DNA from: Candidatus Latescibacterota bacterium
GTDB lineage: Bacteria; Latescibacterota; UBA2968; UBA8231
Reading direction: 5' to 3'
DNA: 64,000 bases
NCBI GenBank assembly: GCA_022826515.1
Contig: JAJDUT010000022.1
Location: 1-64,000 of the forward strand
Shown here: in pieces, positions 37,187-44,829 of the stretch
Layout: every line of letters starts with the position of its first letter
How positions within the stretch are numbered: position 1 is the stretch's first letter
Notes under the pieces: generated by a model
Told to the model about the DNA's origin: nothing
Seen by the model: the letters and a program-made list of their open reading frames with translations, nothing else
The model's database searches: none
Translations under genes and position numbers: made by a program

Positions 37187-38470
37187 GTGATCGCGGATTC
37201 GCTATTGGGGGAAGGGGTGTACCGCAGCCGCGTGGACGGCCTCGATGTATGGGCAGTGCCGCGGCCGGGCAGTCGGCAAAAAGCGGCCGTGCTGTACATA
37301 GACTACGGTTCGGTCGATCTCCATTTGCGCGCCCACAACTCCGGGGAGGTACAGACCATGCCGGCTGGCACCGCGCACTTTCTCGAACACCGCCTTTTTG
37401 CCAAACCGTACGGCGACATCACCGAACAAATCAGCCGCCTTGGCGGCGACGTAAACGCCAGCACCAGTTTTACTTCAACCGTCTTTTCTCTGACGTGTAT
37501 TGAGCACTTTGCCGCCCACCTAGATTTGCTCTTCGAGCTTGCCTTGGATCTGCACATCCTGCCGGCTGGCGTTGTCCAGGAGCGAGAGATTATTGACCGC
37601 GAGATCCAGATAAGCTGCGACGACCCGGAGTGGGTCGGGTTTCTGCACGGCCTTGAAGGGCTGTACCAGCACGGCCCCTTGGCGTGGGACATGGCCGGCA
37701 CGCGGGAGAGCATTGAGCAGATTGACGAGGATACGCTAACTCGTTGCCACGAGGTATTTTATCGGCCCGAATATATGGGGCTGTACTTGTGCGGGGATTT
37801 CGACGTCGAGGCTACTTACGCGGCCGTCGAATCTGCTTTGCTAAAGTATAGCTGGCCGCGCTCCGCGTGGGACCGCGTGGAACGCCCAGTGGTATTGCCC
37901 ACTCCGCAGCCGTGCGGGGCTTTGTCCCTGCCGGTCAGCCGGCCCTATACCTTGCTGTTTTTCGGCGACGACAAGGCGGGTCAATCGGGCCGCGACTTGC
38001 TCTTGCGAGAATTGGCCTTAGAACTGGCCTTGGATATTGCCTTGGGTCCGGCGAGCGATTTTTTTGCCGCGCACTACGAAGATGGCCTAATCGACGGCGA
38101 TGCCTTTGGAGCCGAGGTCCATGCCGAGCCGACGTTTTGCTTTTGCACAGTGGGCGGATATACCCAGCAGAGCGAGCGATTGGGCGAGGAAATAGGGGCC
38201 GCATTGGCCAGTCTCGACGAGCGCGTTGTGGCCGCGGACTTGGGCCGCGCCAAGCGCAAAGCCTACGGCCTGCTGCTGCGTGCGTGGGAGCAAGCCGAGG
38301 ACGTGGCCGATATGCTTTGCTCGGCTGCGGTTAGTGGGGCGGCCCCTAGCGTCTATTTCGCCGTCCACGAGCAGGTCGGGGTCGGTGAGATTCTCGAAGT
38401 GCTGGAGAGCTGTTTGTCGCCGGCGCACCAGAGCGCGATGCAGATTGTACCCACCGGACGCGCAGAATAG
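37187..38470 (+). CDS. M16 family zinc metallopeptidase (YmfH/AlbF-like)
   Basis: This 427-aa peptidase has the inverted zinc motif HFLEH (64-68) and the downstream Glu region VQEREIIDREIQ that completes the site. The C-terminal half is the non-catalytic M16 domain. With the inactive partner it probably forms a clam-shell heterodimer that degrades or matures peptides; the substrate is unknown and no radical-SAM or peptide precursor gene is adjacent. It starts at GTG. The next gene starts at the G of its TAG stop. Confidence 0.88.
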   Translation: MIADSLLGEGVYRSRVDGLDVWAVPRPGSRQKAAVLYIDYGSVDLHLRAHNSGEVQTMPAGTAHFLEHRLFAKPYGDITEQISRLGGDVNASTSFTSTVFSLTCIEHFAAHLDLLFELALDLHILPAGVVQEREIIDREIQISCDDPEWVGFLHGLEGLYQHGPLAWDMAGTRESIEQIDEDTLTRCHEVFYRPEYMGLYLCGDFDVEATYAAVESALLKYSWPRSAWDRVERPVVLPTPQPCGALSLPVSRPYTLLFFGDDKAGQSGRDLLLRELALELALDIALGPASDFFAAHYEDGLIDGDAFGAEVHAEPTFCFCTVGGYTQQSERLGEEIGAALASLDERVVAADLGRAKRKAYGLLLRAWEQAEDVADMLCSAAVSGAAPSVYFAVHEQVGVGEILEVLESCLSPAHQSAMQIVPTGRAE

Positions 38471-39447
38471 TGGCCGATAAGATATATCGCTATTGGATCT
38501 CGGTGCCGAGCGGGCTGGAAGCGGTGGCACTCGACGAATTGCGCGAATACGCGCCCGAGGTGCAGCAGGTCGATGTCGAACCGGGCGGGCGCGTGGGGCA
38601 GATTTTCTTCACGTACAAGCGCAGCCCGGGGCGGCTGCTACAGTTGCGCTCGGCCATGCAGTGCGCCGGTTTAATCAGTCAGATGCACGGCGTTACGGTA
38701 GGGCGACCGGGTCTTGAATACATCTGCAAACGCATCGCCCGCTGCGATCTGACGCCGGCCAAAAGCCTCGCGCAGGTCCAGTCTGCGGCGATTGATACCC
38801 ACGCTTTTGCCTTGAGCGCGACGCTGCGGGGCCGGTACCGATTCAACACGGCCGAACTGATTGAGTCCGTGACGGCAGTTTTGCGCGACAGGCACGGATT
38901 GCGCTTAGGCAACGGGCCGAATCTGCTGCGACTTCACTTACAACTGACCGGACGGCGTGCCCTGTTTGGGTTGCGGCTAGGGGAGGGCATAGGGCCGAAT
39001 GCGGCCATGGCGTATTGCTTGGCCCGCTTGGTGGCCATGCAGCCAGGGGCCTGCGTCCTGTGGGCGCGCCGCGACCCGCGCGAGTTGGCCGCACTACAAG
39101 AGGAGTTTGCGCCGCGCCTGCTAGTAGGTATCCCAGCGCACCTAATCGCCGCGCTGGATCACCTGCCTTTTGTGGGCGAGTACCTCGATTATGCGTTCAG
39201 CTTGGCCGGAGAAAACCCTGCCGCTGAGTTGGCCGAATTGGCGCGGGTGTTGCGCGCTGGTGGAATCGCCGTGGTCCAAGTTGCCGATTTCGATCTCTTC
39301 ATCGCCCTTTTGGAGGCTGAAGACTATCCTCTGGAAGTCTTGGCCGACTTGGAGATGCATGAGCGCGGGCGGGCGTATCGGCTGGTCGTTCTGGAGCGTT
39401 TGGCAGAGGAAGATACTGGACTTTTACAAGTGGAGGAGTGGAGCTAG
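38470..39447 (+). CDS. THUMP-domain protein with a degenerate methyltransferase domain
   Basis: This 325-aa protein starts like RlmL/Trm14-type RNA methyltransferases: YWISVPSGLEAVALDELRE, then a THUMP-like RNA-binding region (to about residue 150) and GRRALFGLRLGEG. The following Rossmann domain keeps the helix (NAAMAYCLARLVAM) but lacks the DPxCGSG SAM motif, where it reads GACVLWARRDP. The N/D-PP-Y/F catalytic motif is also gone; the corresponding strand runs into YLDYAFSLAGENPAAE. It may bind RNA without methylating it. GTG start, overlapping the upstream peptidase gene by one base. Confidence 0.7.
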   Translation: MADKIYRYWISVPSGLEAVALDELREYAPEVQQVDVEPGGRVGQIFFTYKRSPGRLLQLRSAMQCAGLISQMHGVTVGRPGLEYICKRIARCDLTPAKSLAQVQSAAIDTHAFALSATLRGRYRFNTAELIESVTAVLRDRHGLRLGNGPNLLRLHLQLTGRRALFGLRLGEGIGPNAAMAYCLARLVAMQPGACVLWARRDPRELAALQEEFAPRLLVGIPAHLIAALDHLPFVGEYLDYAFSLAGENPAAELAELARVLRAGGIAVVQVADFDLFIALLEAEDYPLEVLADLEMHERGRAYRLVVLERLAEEDTGLLQVEEWS

Positions 39448-39565
39448 CCCTGATCCGATAGAGAACAGGGTAGGGACTTGCTATTATTGCGCATCGGTCG
39501 AGTTGGTCAGATATTCATTGGATTGAATGCGCTTCTTTCAAGTCAACAGCTTCTGAGATGGACTC

Positions 39566-40855
39566 ATGTCAGCACCTAGATCCGCAGCAGTCTTTGCCCA
39601 GGCACAGCAGGTCATTCCCGGAGGCGTGAACAGTCCGGCGCGAGCTTTTGGTGCGGTGGGCGGTGGCCCTCGATTTATAGACCGGGGGGCTGGTGCGCGG
39701 ATTTTTGATATCGATGGCCGCGAATACATCGACTACGTGTGCTCTTGGGGGCCACTCATTTTCGGCCATGCCCATCCCCGCGTCGTAAAAGCTGTGCAGC
39801 AAGCCTGTGCAAAGGGGACCAGTTTTGGTGCCCCGACGGAGCTAGAAATCGCACTGGCCGAGCGCATTGTGGCGATGGTGCCTTCCATTGAAATGGTGCG
39901 AATGGTCAGTTCGGGGACCGAGGCGACGATGGCGGCGGTGCGCTTGGCCCGCGGCCATACCGGCCGGGACAAAATCGCCAAATTTGAAGGCTGCTGGCAC
40001 GGGCATGGGGACAGCTTCTTGAGCGAGGCTGGGTCTTCGGCATTGACCTTGGGGGTTCCCACCAGTCCAGGCGTGCCGCAAAGCGTGGTGGATTCGACCT
40101 TGACGCTGCCGTACAACGACGCGGATGCCGTGCGTGCGGCTGCGCGGGAGAATAGCGGGCAGATCGCTGCCATCATCGTCGAGCCAGTGGCCGGCAATAT
40201 GGGAACCGTACCGCCGCGCGAGGGTTTCCTCCCCGCGCTGCGCCAAATAGCCGACGAAGAGGGCATCGTCCTCATCTTCGACGAGGTCATTACCGGGTTC
40301 CGCGTCGGTCCGGGTGGGGCGCAAGAGCGCTATGGGGTGATGCCCGATTTGACGTGTTTGGGCAAGATCGTCGGGGGCGGCTTGCCAGCCGCTGCGTACG
40401 GCGGCAAGCGGGAGATCATGGAAAACGTATCGCCGCTGGGCCTAAAGGTCTCACAGGCCGGCACCTTATCGGGCAATCCGCTCGCCATGGCCGCAGGTTT
40501 GGAACAACTGACCATGCTGTCCGAACCCGGAGTTTATGAAACGCTGGAGAGCCGCTGCGCCGACTTGGCAGATGGCATGGCTGACAACCTGCGGAAGCTG
40601 GGCTTGGACTACGCGCTAAACCGGGTCGGTGCCATGCTCTGCATGTTTTTTACCTCGCAATCGGTGGTGGATTTTGCCAGCGTCGAAACGGTTGATCTGG
40701 CGCGCTTTAAGCGCTATTTCTGGGCTTGCTTAGAGCAGGGCCTCTATCTAGCGCCCTCCCAATACGAATGCATGTTCCCTTCGCTCGTCCACGGAGAAGG
40801 GGATATCGAAGCAACGCTCCGCATTCACTTTGCCGCGCTCAAGGCTATACATTGA
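39566..40855 (+). CDS. hemL: Glutamate-1-semialdehyde 2,1-aminomutase
   Basis: This 429-aa PLP enzyme of the aminotransferase class III fold makes 5-aminolevulinate for heme synthesis by the C5 pathway. It has FAQAQQVIPGGVNSPARAF at the start, VRMVSSGTEATMAAVRLARG, the FDEVITGFRV strand, and the PLP lysine in LGKIVGGGLPAAAYGG, with AGTLSGNPLAMAAG after it. It supplies heme that the adjacent-region cytochromes need. The ATG at 39566 fits the family N-terminus. Confidence 0.96.
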   Translation: MSAPRSAAVFAQAQQVIPGGVNSPARAFGAVGGGPRFIDRGAGARIFDIDGREYIDYVCSWGPLIFGHAHPRVVKAVQQACAKGTSFGAPTELEIALAERIVAMVPSIEMVRMVSSGTEATMAAVRLARGHTGRDKIAKFEGCWHGHGDSFLSEAGSSALTLGVPTSPGVPQSVVDSTLTLPYNDADAVRAAARENSGQIAAIIVEPVAGNMGTVPPREGFLPALRQIADEEGIVLIFDEVITGFRVGPGGAQERYGVMPDLTCLGKIVGGGLPAAAYGGKREIMENVSPLGLKVSQAGTLSGNPLAMAAGLEQLTMLSEPGVYETLESRCADLADGMADNLRKLGLDYALNRVGAMLCMFFTSQSVVDFASVETVDLARFKRYFWACLEQGLYLAPSQYECMFPSLVHGEGDIEATLRIHFAALKAIH

Positions 40856-41334
40856 GTGCGGTGAATCCCAATCGGCTATGGATGTTCGCTTGGACAGTCC
40901 TCTGGGTCGGGGGATGCGCCGACAGCGATGTCCGCGAAGACGAACAGGCCCCCGAATCCGAACCCGCTGGCCGTAGCGAAATAGTCATCTTAACGCCGAC
41001 TGACTCTGTGTCCACACCAGCCGATACCAGTGATGCCAGCGACGTCAGCGATAGTAGCGATACCGAGGATACCAGTGATGCTAGCCCCGTATTTTTTGAT
41101 CCCGACGGCCAATTCACCGTTCAAGTCGGCGTCTATCGGGACGAGAAACACGCCGATCTGAAGGTGCGCGAATTAAAGGACGAGGGCTATCCGGCCTATA
41201 GTGTGCAGAGCGATGCTGGTGTGCGGGTGCGGATCGGCTATTTCGCCAACCGAGCCGACGCCAACCGCTTTGGCCGCATTTTTGCCAAGGATCGCGGTGT
41301 CGACTATTGGATAGACCGGCGCGCCGATGAATAA
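40852..41334 (+). CDS. SPOR-domain lipoprotein
   Basis: This protein of about 160 aa has a lipoprotein signal (WTVLWVGGC, Cys at about 22), a low-complexity acidic linker with seven Asp-x-Ser/Glu repeats, and a C-terminal SPOR domain (FTVQVGVYRDEKHADLKVRE through RIGYFANRADANRFG). SPOR domains bind denuded peptidoglycan at division sites. The TTG at 40852 overlaps the hemL stop by 4 bp; a GTG three codons later is an alternative. It overlaps the next gene by 8 bp. Confidence 0.82.
   Translation: MSAVNPNRLWMFAWTVLWVGGCADSDVREDEQAPESEPAGRSEIVILTPTDSVSTPADTSDASDVSDSSDTEDTSDASPVFFDPDGQFTVQVGVYRDEKHADLKVRELKDEGYPAYSVQSDAGVRVRIGYFANRADANRFGRIFAKDRGVDYWIDRRADE
41023..41085 (+). repeat. Seven 9-bp tandem repeats in the SPOR lipoprotein linker
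   Basis: Seven units of the form GAY-NNN-AGY/GAG (GATACCAGT, GATGCCAGC, GACGTCAGC, GATAGTAGC, GATACCGAG, GATACCAGT, GATGCTAGC) encode Asp-x-Ser/Glu. The units are diverged in nucleotide sequence, so the repeat is older than that in the cold-shock gene. Confidence 0.85.
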
Positions 41335-41737
41335 AACTCGCGTATTGTGCTGCGGCACGTTTGATTACCTGCACCCAGGCCACCGCTCTTTCATCGCGCA
41401 GGCGGCTGCGTTAGGCGACGAACTGTTCGTCGTGGTCGCCCGCGACGAGAACGTCCGGCGCATCAAGGGGCACTATCCCGACCAATCCCAACAGGAGCGC
41501 AAAGCCGCGCTGGCGAAGTTGCCCGAAGTTACCAAGGTCTGCCTCGGCCACGAGGGGTGTAACTTTTTGCGCATCGTCGGCGAAATCGCGCCCGACATTA
41601 TTGCCCTCGGCTACGACCAACGGAGGCCAGCAGGTTTAGCCGAAGCCTTTCCCCAGTGTGAAATCGTCGTGCTCCAGCCCCATTGTCCCGAGCAGTTTAA
41701 GTCATCCCTCTTCCGGAGTCGGGAAGGCCGGACTTGA
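41327..41737 (+). CDS. Cytidylyltransferase-like nucleotidyltransferase (TagD/RibL-like)
   Basis: This 136-aa protein has the HxGH nucleotidylyltransferase signature GTFDYLHPGH (10-19) and the conserved ARDENVRRIKG and ALGYDQRRP segments seen in glycerol-3-phosphate cytidylyltransferase and archaeal FAD synthetase RibL. The C-terminal ISTT-type motif is replaced by FKSSLFR. The substrate could be glycerol phosphate, FMN or another phosphate. It overlaps both neighbours slightly. Confidence 0.8.
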   Translation: MNKTRVLCCGTFDYLHPGHRSFIAQAAALGDELFVVVARDENVRRIKGHYPDQSQQERKAALAKLPEVTKVCLGHEGCNFLRIVGEIAPDIIALGYDQRRPAGLAEAFPQCEIVVLQPHCPEQFKSSLFRSREGRT

Positions 41738-42285
41738 GTCCCTTGCCTCAGCTCATCCTCTGGTATGGGCGCGAGACGGCCCCGGACTTACCGGAAATGG
41801 CCGGCTATCGCCTGCGGACGTACCAGCCGGGCGACGAGGAGGGCTGGCTGGCTCTATTGCAAGCCAATGGCGAATTGGGCCGTTGGGACCGACAGCGGCT
41901 AGAGGACGTCTTGGCAGGAACTCGAGTCCAGCTCTTTGTCGAGTGCGAGGGGCAGATCGTCGCCTGTACGGGTTGCAATGACCGCACCCGCGAACTGCGG
42001 CCATGTTGGGAAATTGGTTGGGTTGCGGTCCACCCAGCCTTTCAGGGACGCGGCTTAGGCAAGTTCGTCGTAGCAGCGGCCGTGGCCCAAGCCAAGGCGC
42101 TAGGCCCTAGGCCCATATACTTGCTGACCGACGATTTCCGCATCCCAGCGCTGCGCTGCTATCTCAAGCTGGGCTTCTTGCCCAATAACAGCCATCCATC
42201 CTACCCGCACCGGTGGGCCGACATTTTTGCCCGTTTGGGGGCGGATTATCAGGCCCTAAAGCCTGCGTTCGTCGCCTCAGCCTAG
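41734..42285 (+). CDS. GNAT family N-acetyltransferase
   Basis: This 183-aa protein has a single GNAT domain with the acetyl-CoA-binding block EIGWVAVHPAFQGRGLGKFVV (Q/R-x-x-G-x-G/A is QGRGLG) and YLLTDDFRIPALRCYLKLGF near the end. The pattern recalls the C-terminal half of mycothiol-synthase-type acetyltransferases, but the substrate is unknown. TTG start overlaps the upstream stop by 4 bp. It is the last gene before the accessory patch. Confidence 0.82.
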   Translation: MSPLPQLILWYGRETAPDLPEMAGYRLRTYQPGDEEGWLALLQANGELGRWDRQRLEDVLAGTRVQLFVECEGQIVACTGCNDRTRELRPCWEIGWVAVHPAFQGRGLGKFVVAAAVAQAKALGPRPIYLLTDDFRIPALRCYLKLGFLPNNSHPSYPHRWADIFARLGADYQALKPAFVASA

Positions 42286-42394
42286 TGGAGTTTTTCTTTC
42301 CTATAGTCTATCTTGTCGGTTAGAGGTCCCAATACCTGTCCCGGTCAGCGTTGACGGCCCCTATCCAAGTTGGCTGGGCTGTGGAGGAAACCCC

Positions 42395-43954
42395 GTGAAA
42401 CAGAGGACGGCTAGGCGTAAACTGCCCATTGGCATTCAGACCTTCCGCGAGCTCCGCGAGGACAACTGCTACTACGTCGATAAGACCGCTTACATCGGGC
42501 GGTTAGTCGACGAGGGCAAGCACTACTTCCTATCGCGTCCCCGTCGCTTTGGCAAGAGCCTATTTCTCGATACCCTGAAGGAGCTGTTCAAGGGCAACGA
42601 GCCGCTGTTTGAGGGGCTGGCCATCCACGAGCGGTGGGACTGGTCGGTGCGCCATCCGGTGCTGCGGATCGACTTTAGCAGCGGCAATTTCAAGGAGCTA
42701 GGCGATCTACACAAGGACGTGATGGAGCAGTTGGACGCCATAGAGAGCGAGGTTTCGGTCCGGTCCAGCTACGACACGGCCCGGGGGCGTTTTCGGCATT
42801 TGATTCAGATGCTGCATCAACAGATCGGCCAGCGAGTAGTGGTGCTGATTGACGAGTACGACAAGCCGATTCTCGACGCGCTGGAGGTGCCGGAGGTAGC
42901 CCGGGCCAACCGCGATTACCTGCGCGGACTGTATTCGACCATCAAGTTTGGCGACGCGCACCTCAAGTTCAGCTTCCTCACCGGCGTGAGCAAGTTTTCC
43001 AAAGTCAGCCTGTTCTCCGGCCTCAACAACCTCAAAGACATTACCTTGGACCCGCGCTACTCGGCCATCTGCGGCTATACCGAGGCCGACTTGGACTCGG
43101 TGTTCGCCCCGGAACTGTCCGGCTTGAACCGAGCGGAAATCCGGCGTTGGTACAACGGCTACAACTGGCTAGGTGAGGAACAGGTTTACAACCCCTTCGA
43201 CGTCCTGCTACTGTTCGACCGCCGCCAATTCGGAGCCTATTGGTTTGAGACGGGTACGCCGACGTTTCTGCTCGATATGTTATTGGAGCGGGGGGTCAGT
43301 GCCCTCGCCTTAGACGACATGCTCGGCAGCGAGGAGTTGCTGTCGGCGCTTGACGTGGATCACATTGCGACCGAGGCCCTGCTGTTCCAGACCGGCTACC
43401 TGACCATTCGCCAAGCCGAGCCGCGCGGAGGGGAGCTATACAACCGGCTGGGCTACCCCAACCGGGAGGTCCAGCAAAGCCTGAACAAGAGCCTGCTGAA
43501 CCACCTGACGGGTGATCCGTCGCGCCGCGCCGAGCACAACGCCCGGTTGTACGACCTATTGCTGGTCAACGAGTTCGATGGCTTGAAGACGCTGTTGGAG
43601 GCGTTCTTTGCCAGCATTCCGTATCAGTGGCACACGAACAACGAGATTGCCAACTACGAGGGCTACTACGCCAGCGTGTTCTACTCGTACTTTGCGTCGC
43701 TGGGGCTGGATATTACCGTGGAGGACAGCAGCCGGACGGGTCGCTTAGACATGGCGGTCCTGTTCAATGGAAACGTGTATCTGTTCGAGTTCAAGATAGT
43801 GGAACGGGCGGCGGAGGGGGCGGCGCTGCATCAGTTGCAGGCGCGGGACTACGCAGCCAAATATCGCGGGCGAGGCGAGGCGATTTATCTCGTTGGGGTG
43901 GAATTCAGTCAGGAGACGCGCAACGTGGCTGCTTTTGAGGTAGAACGGGTGTAA
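42395..43954 (+). CDS. AAA-ATPase-like / PD-(D/E)XK nuclease-superfamily protein
   Basis: This 519-aa protein combines the AAA-ATPase-like domain and C-terminal PDDEXK domain common in Bacteroidota and clostridia. It has the start PIGIQTFRELRE with YYVDKTAYI, Walker A RPRRFGKS (48-55), Walker B VVVLIDEYDKP and FLTGVSKFSKVSLFSGLNNL. The C-terminal nuclease-like core has GRLDMAVLF and YLFEFKI. These genes occur in many copies in some genomes and are suspected mobile or selfish; their function is not established. The GTG start has GGAGG seven bases upstream. A Xre regulator lies convergently 15 bp away. Confidence 0.88.
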   Translation: MKQRTARRKLPIGIQTFRELREDNCYYVDKTAYIGRLVDEGKHYFLSRPRRFGKSLFLDTLKELFKGNEPLFEGLAIHERWDWSVRHPVLRIDFSSGNFKELGDLHKDVMEQLDAIESEVSVRSSYDTARGRFRHLIQMLHQQIGQRVVVLIDEYDKPILDALEVPEVARANRDYLRGLYSTIKFGDAHLKFSFLTGVSKFSKVSLFSGLNNLKDITLDPRYSAICGYTEADLDSVFAPELSGLNRAEIRRWYNGYNWLGEEQVYNPFDVLLLFDRRQFGAYWFETGTPTFLLDMLLERGVSALALDDMLGSEELLSALDVDHIATEALLFQTGYLTIRQAEPRGGELYNRLGYPNREVQQSLNKSLLNHLTGDPSRRAEHNARLYDLLLVNEFDGLKTLLEAFFASIPYQWHTNNEIANYEGYYASVFYSYFASLGLDITVEDSSRTGRLDMAVLFNGNVYLFEFKIVERAAEGAALHQLQARDYAAKYRGRGEAIYLVGVEFSQETRNVAAFEVERV

Positions 43955-43969
43955 ATCTCTGACTTCTCA

Positions 43970-44329
43970 TTATCCGCCTAATTCTTCCATCACCACTTTT
44001 GTTATCCGCTTAGCCAGTCTGATCTCTTCCAGCTTTTTTGTCGATAGATATAGGCAAAATTCTTGCAGTTCTCGGCCTTTTTCCGTTTGTATTTCCTCTT
44101 CGTAGCGCATCAAGTCCACTAGCTGTATCCGCAACGCTTTTGAAATTTTGTAGAGCGTTTCTAAGCTCGGTGTTGCTCTCCGACCCTCGATTTTCCTGAT
44201 CCCGTCCACGCTAAGTCCTGCCTGTTCGGCCAGTTTTTCTTGGGTTATCCCGGTCTGGCGGCGCAACTGCTGCACCCTGTAGCAGACCTCATTCCGAACA
44301 TCCATACCAGTATCCATATCGGGTACCAT
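43970..44329 (-). CDS. Xre-family helix-turn-helix regulator
   Basis: This 119-aa protein has an HTH_3 domain (about 18-75): VQQLRRQTGITQEKLAEQAG and SVDGIRKIEGRRATPSLETL. A charged C-terminal helix follows. Base composition is clearly AT-richer than the surrounding genes, suggesting a different origin. The upstream leader holds the A-rich direct repeats TTAAGAAAA and TTAAAAGAAAA and a TATAAT, which could be its own operator and promoter. The ATG at 44329 is the first of several in-frame ATGs. Confidence 0.82.
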   Translation of the reverse strand: MVPDMDTGMDVRNEVCYRVQQLRRQTGITQEKLAEQAGLSVDGIRKIEGRRATPSLETLYKISKALRIQLVDLMRYEEEIQTEKGRELQEFCLYLSTKKLEEIRLAKRITKVVMEELGG

Positions 44330-44829
44330 TTTCTTTTAAGTAACCTATTTTTTCTTAAACTGCTGTATTTATTGGAGTAAAAACAGGTATTATAAGACAT
44401 GTTATGATGTTATTTATTGACTTCTATACATTTTTTTCTTTATTTTCTTGCCCCAGCAGGCATTTTTCGCGGGCCAGATCAGATGCTTTGAACTGCTATC
44501 TGGCGTAGATGCTCCCTGTTGCTTCCTTTGCAAGGTTGATAAACGGGCGAGAGACGACATCTACGCCAATGTGGGCAGGTGACGCGGCTCATCTGCCCAC
44601 ACCTTCTTTATGGGGAGTTGCTATGGCAGCGATTCACGCGGCGTCCAAGGGCGTCCGCGTGATGTGTTCTTGGAGGATAGGTCTTGGTCTATGTTGATGT
44701 GCAGGGACTGACCCCTCACTCCTACTTCAGTGCACGGCAGGCAATCGCTTCAGCCGCCGGTATGGTCGCCACATCGTCTTCAAGCCTTGGCGCGACGGCA
44801 ACGATGTTACGTGAAGGTAGCCAATTGAC
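44330..44829. other. 500-bp non-coding stretch with AT-rich half and nested inverted repeats
   Basis: No gene is supported here. The first 130 bp are very AT-rich and include the upstream region of the Xre gene. The middle (44501-44662) holds three adjacent inverted repeats listed separately. The last 150 bp have ordinary composition and no clear feature; a frame of about 55 codons ends near the sulfatase stop without a start or ribosome-binding site. Confidence 0.6.
44501..44662. repeat. Cluster of three hairpins, possible structured RNA
   Basis: Hairpin 1 pairs TGGCGTAGATG (44501-44511) with CATCTACGCCA (44558-44568). Inside it CCTGTT (44515-44520) can pair AACGGG (44542-44547), and CCTT/AAGG (44525-44528, 44532-44535) caps the tip, giving a three-tier rod. 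Hairpin 2 pairs TGTGGGCAG (44570-44578) with CTGCCCACA (44593-44601). Hairpin 3 pairs TCACGCGG (44634-44641) with CCGCGTGA (44655-44662). The loop of hairpin 2 contains TGACGCGG, nearly the arm of hairpin 3. The strand is unknown. It may be a small RNA, a cis-regulatory leader or a mobile-element end. Confidence 0.5.

Noticed and set aside
44501..44568. Integron attC-like site
   Set aside because: The long imperfect palindrome suggests it, but the RYYYAAC/GTTRRRY core sites are absent and no integrase is present.
44509..44697. A 62-codon plus-strand frame in the non-coding patch
   Set aside because: It runs through the hairpins, has no ribosome-binding site and no recognisable pattern; the inverted repeats explain the region better.
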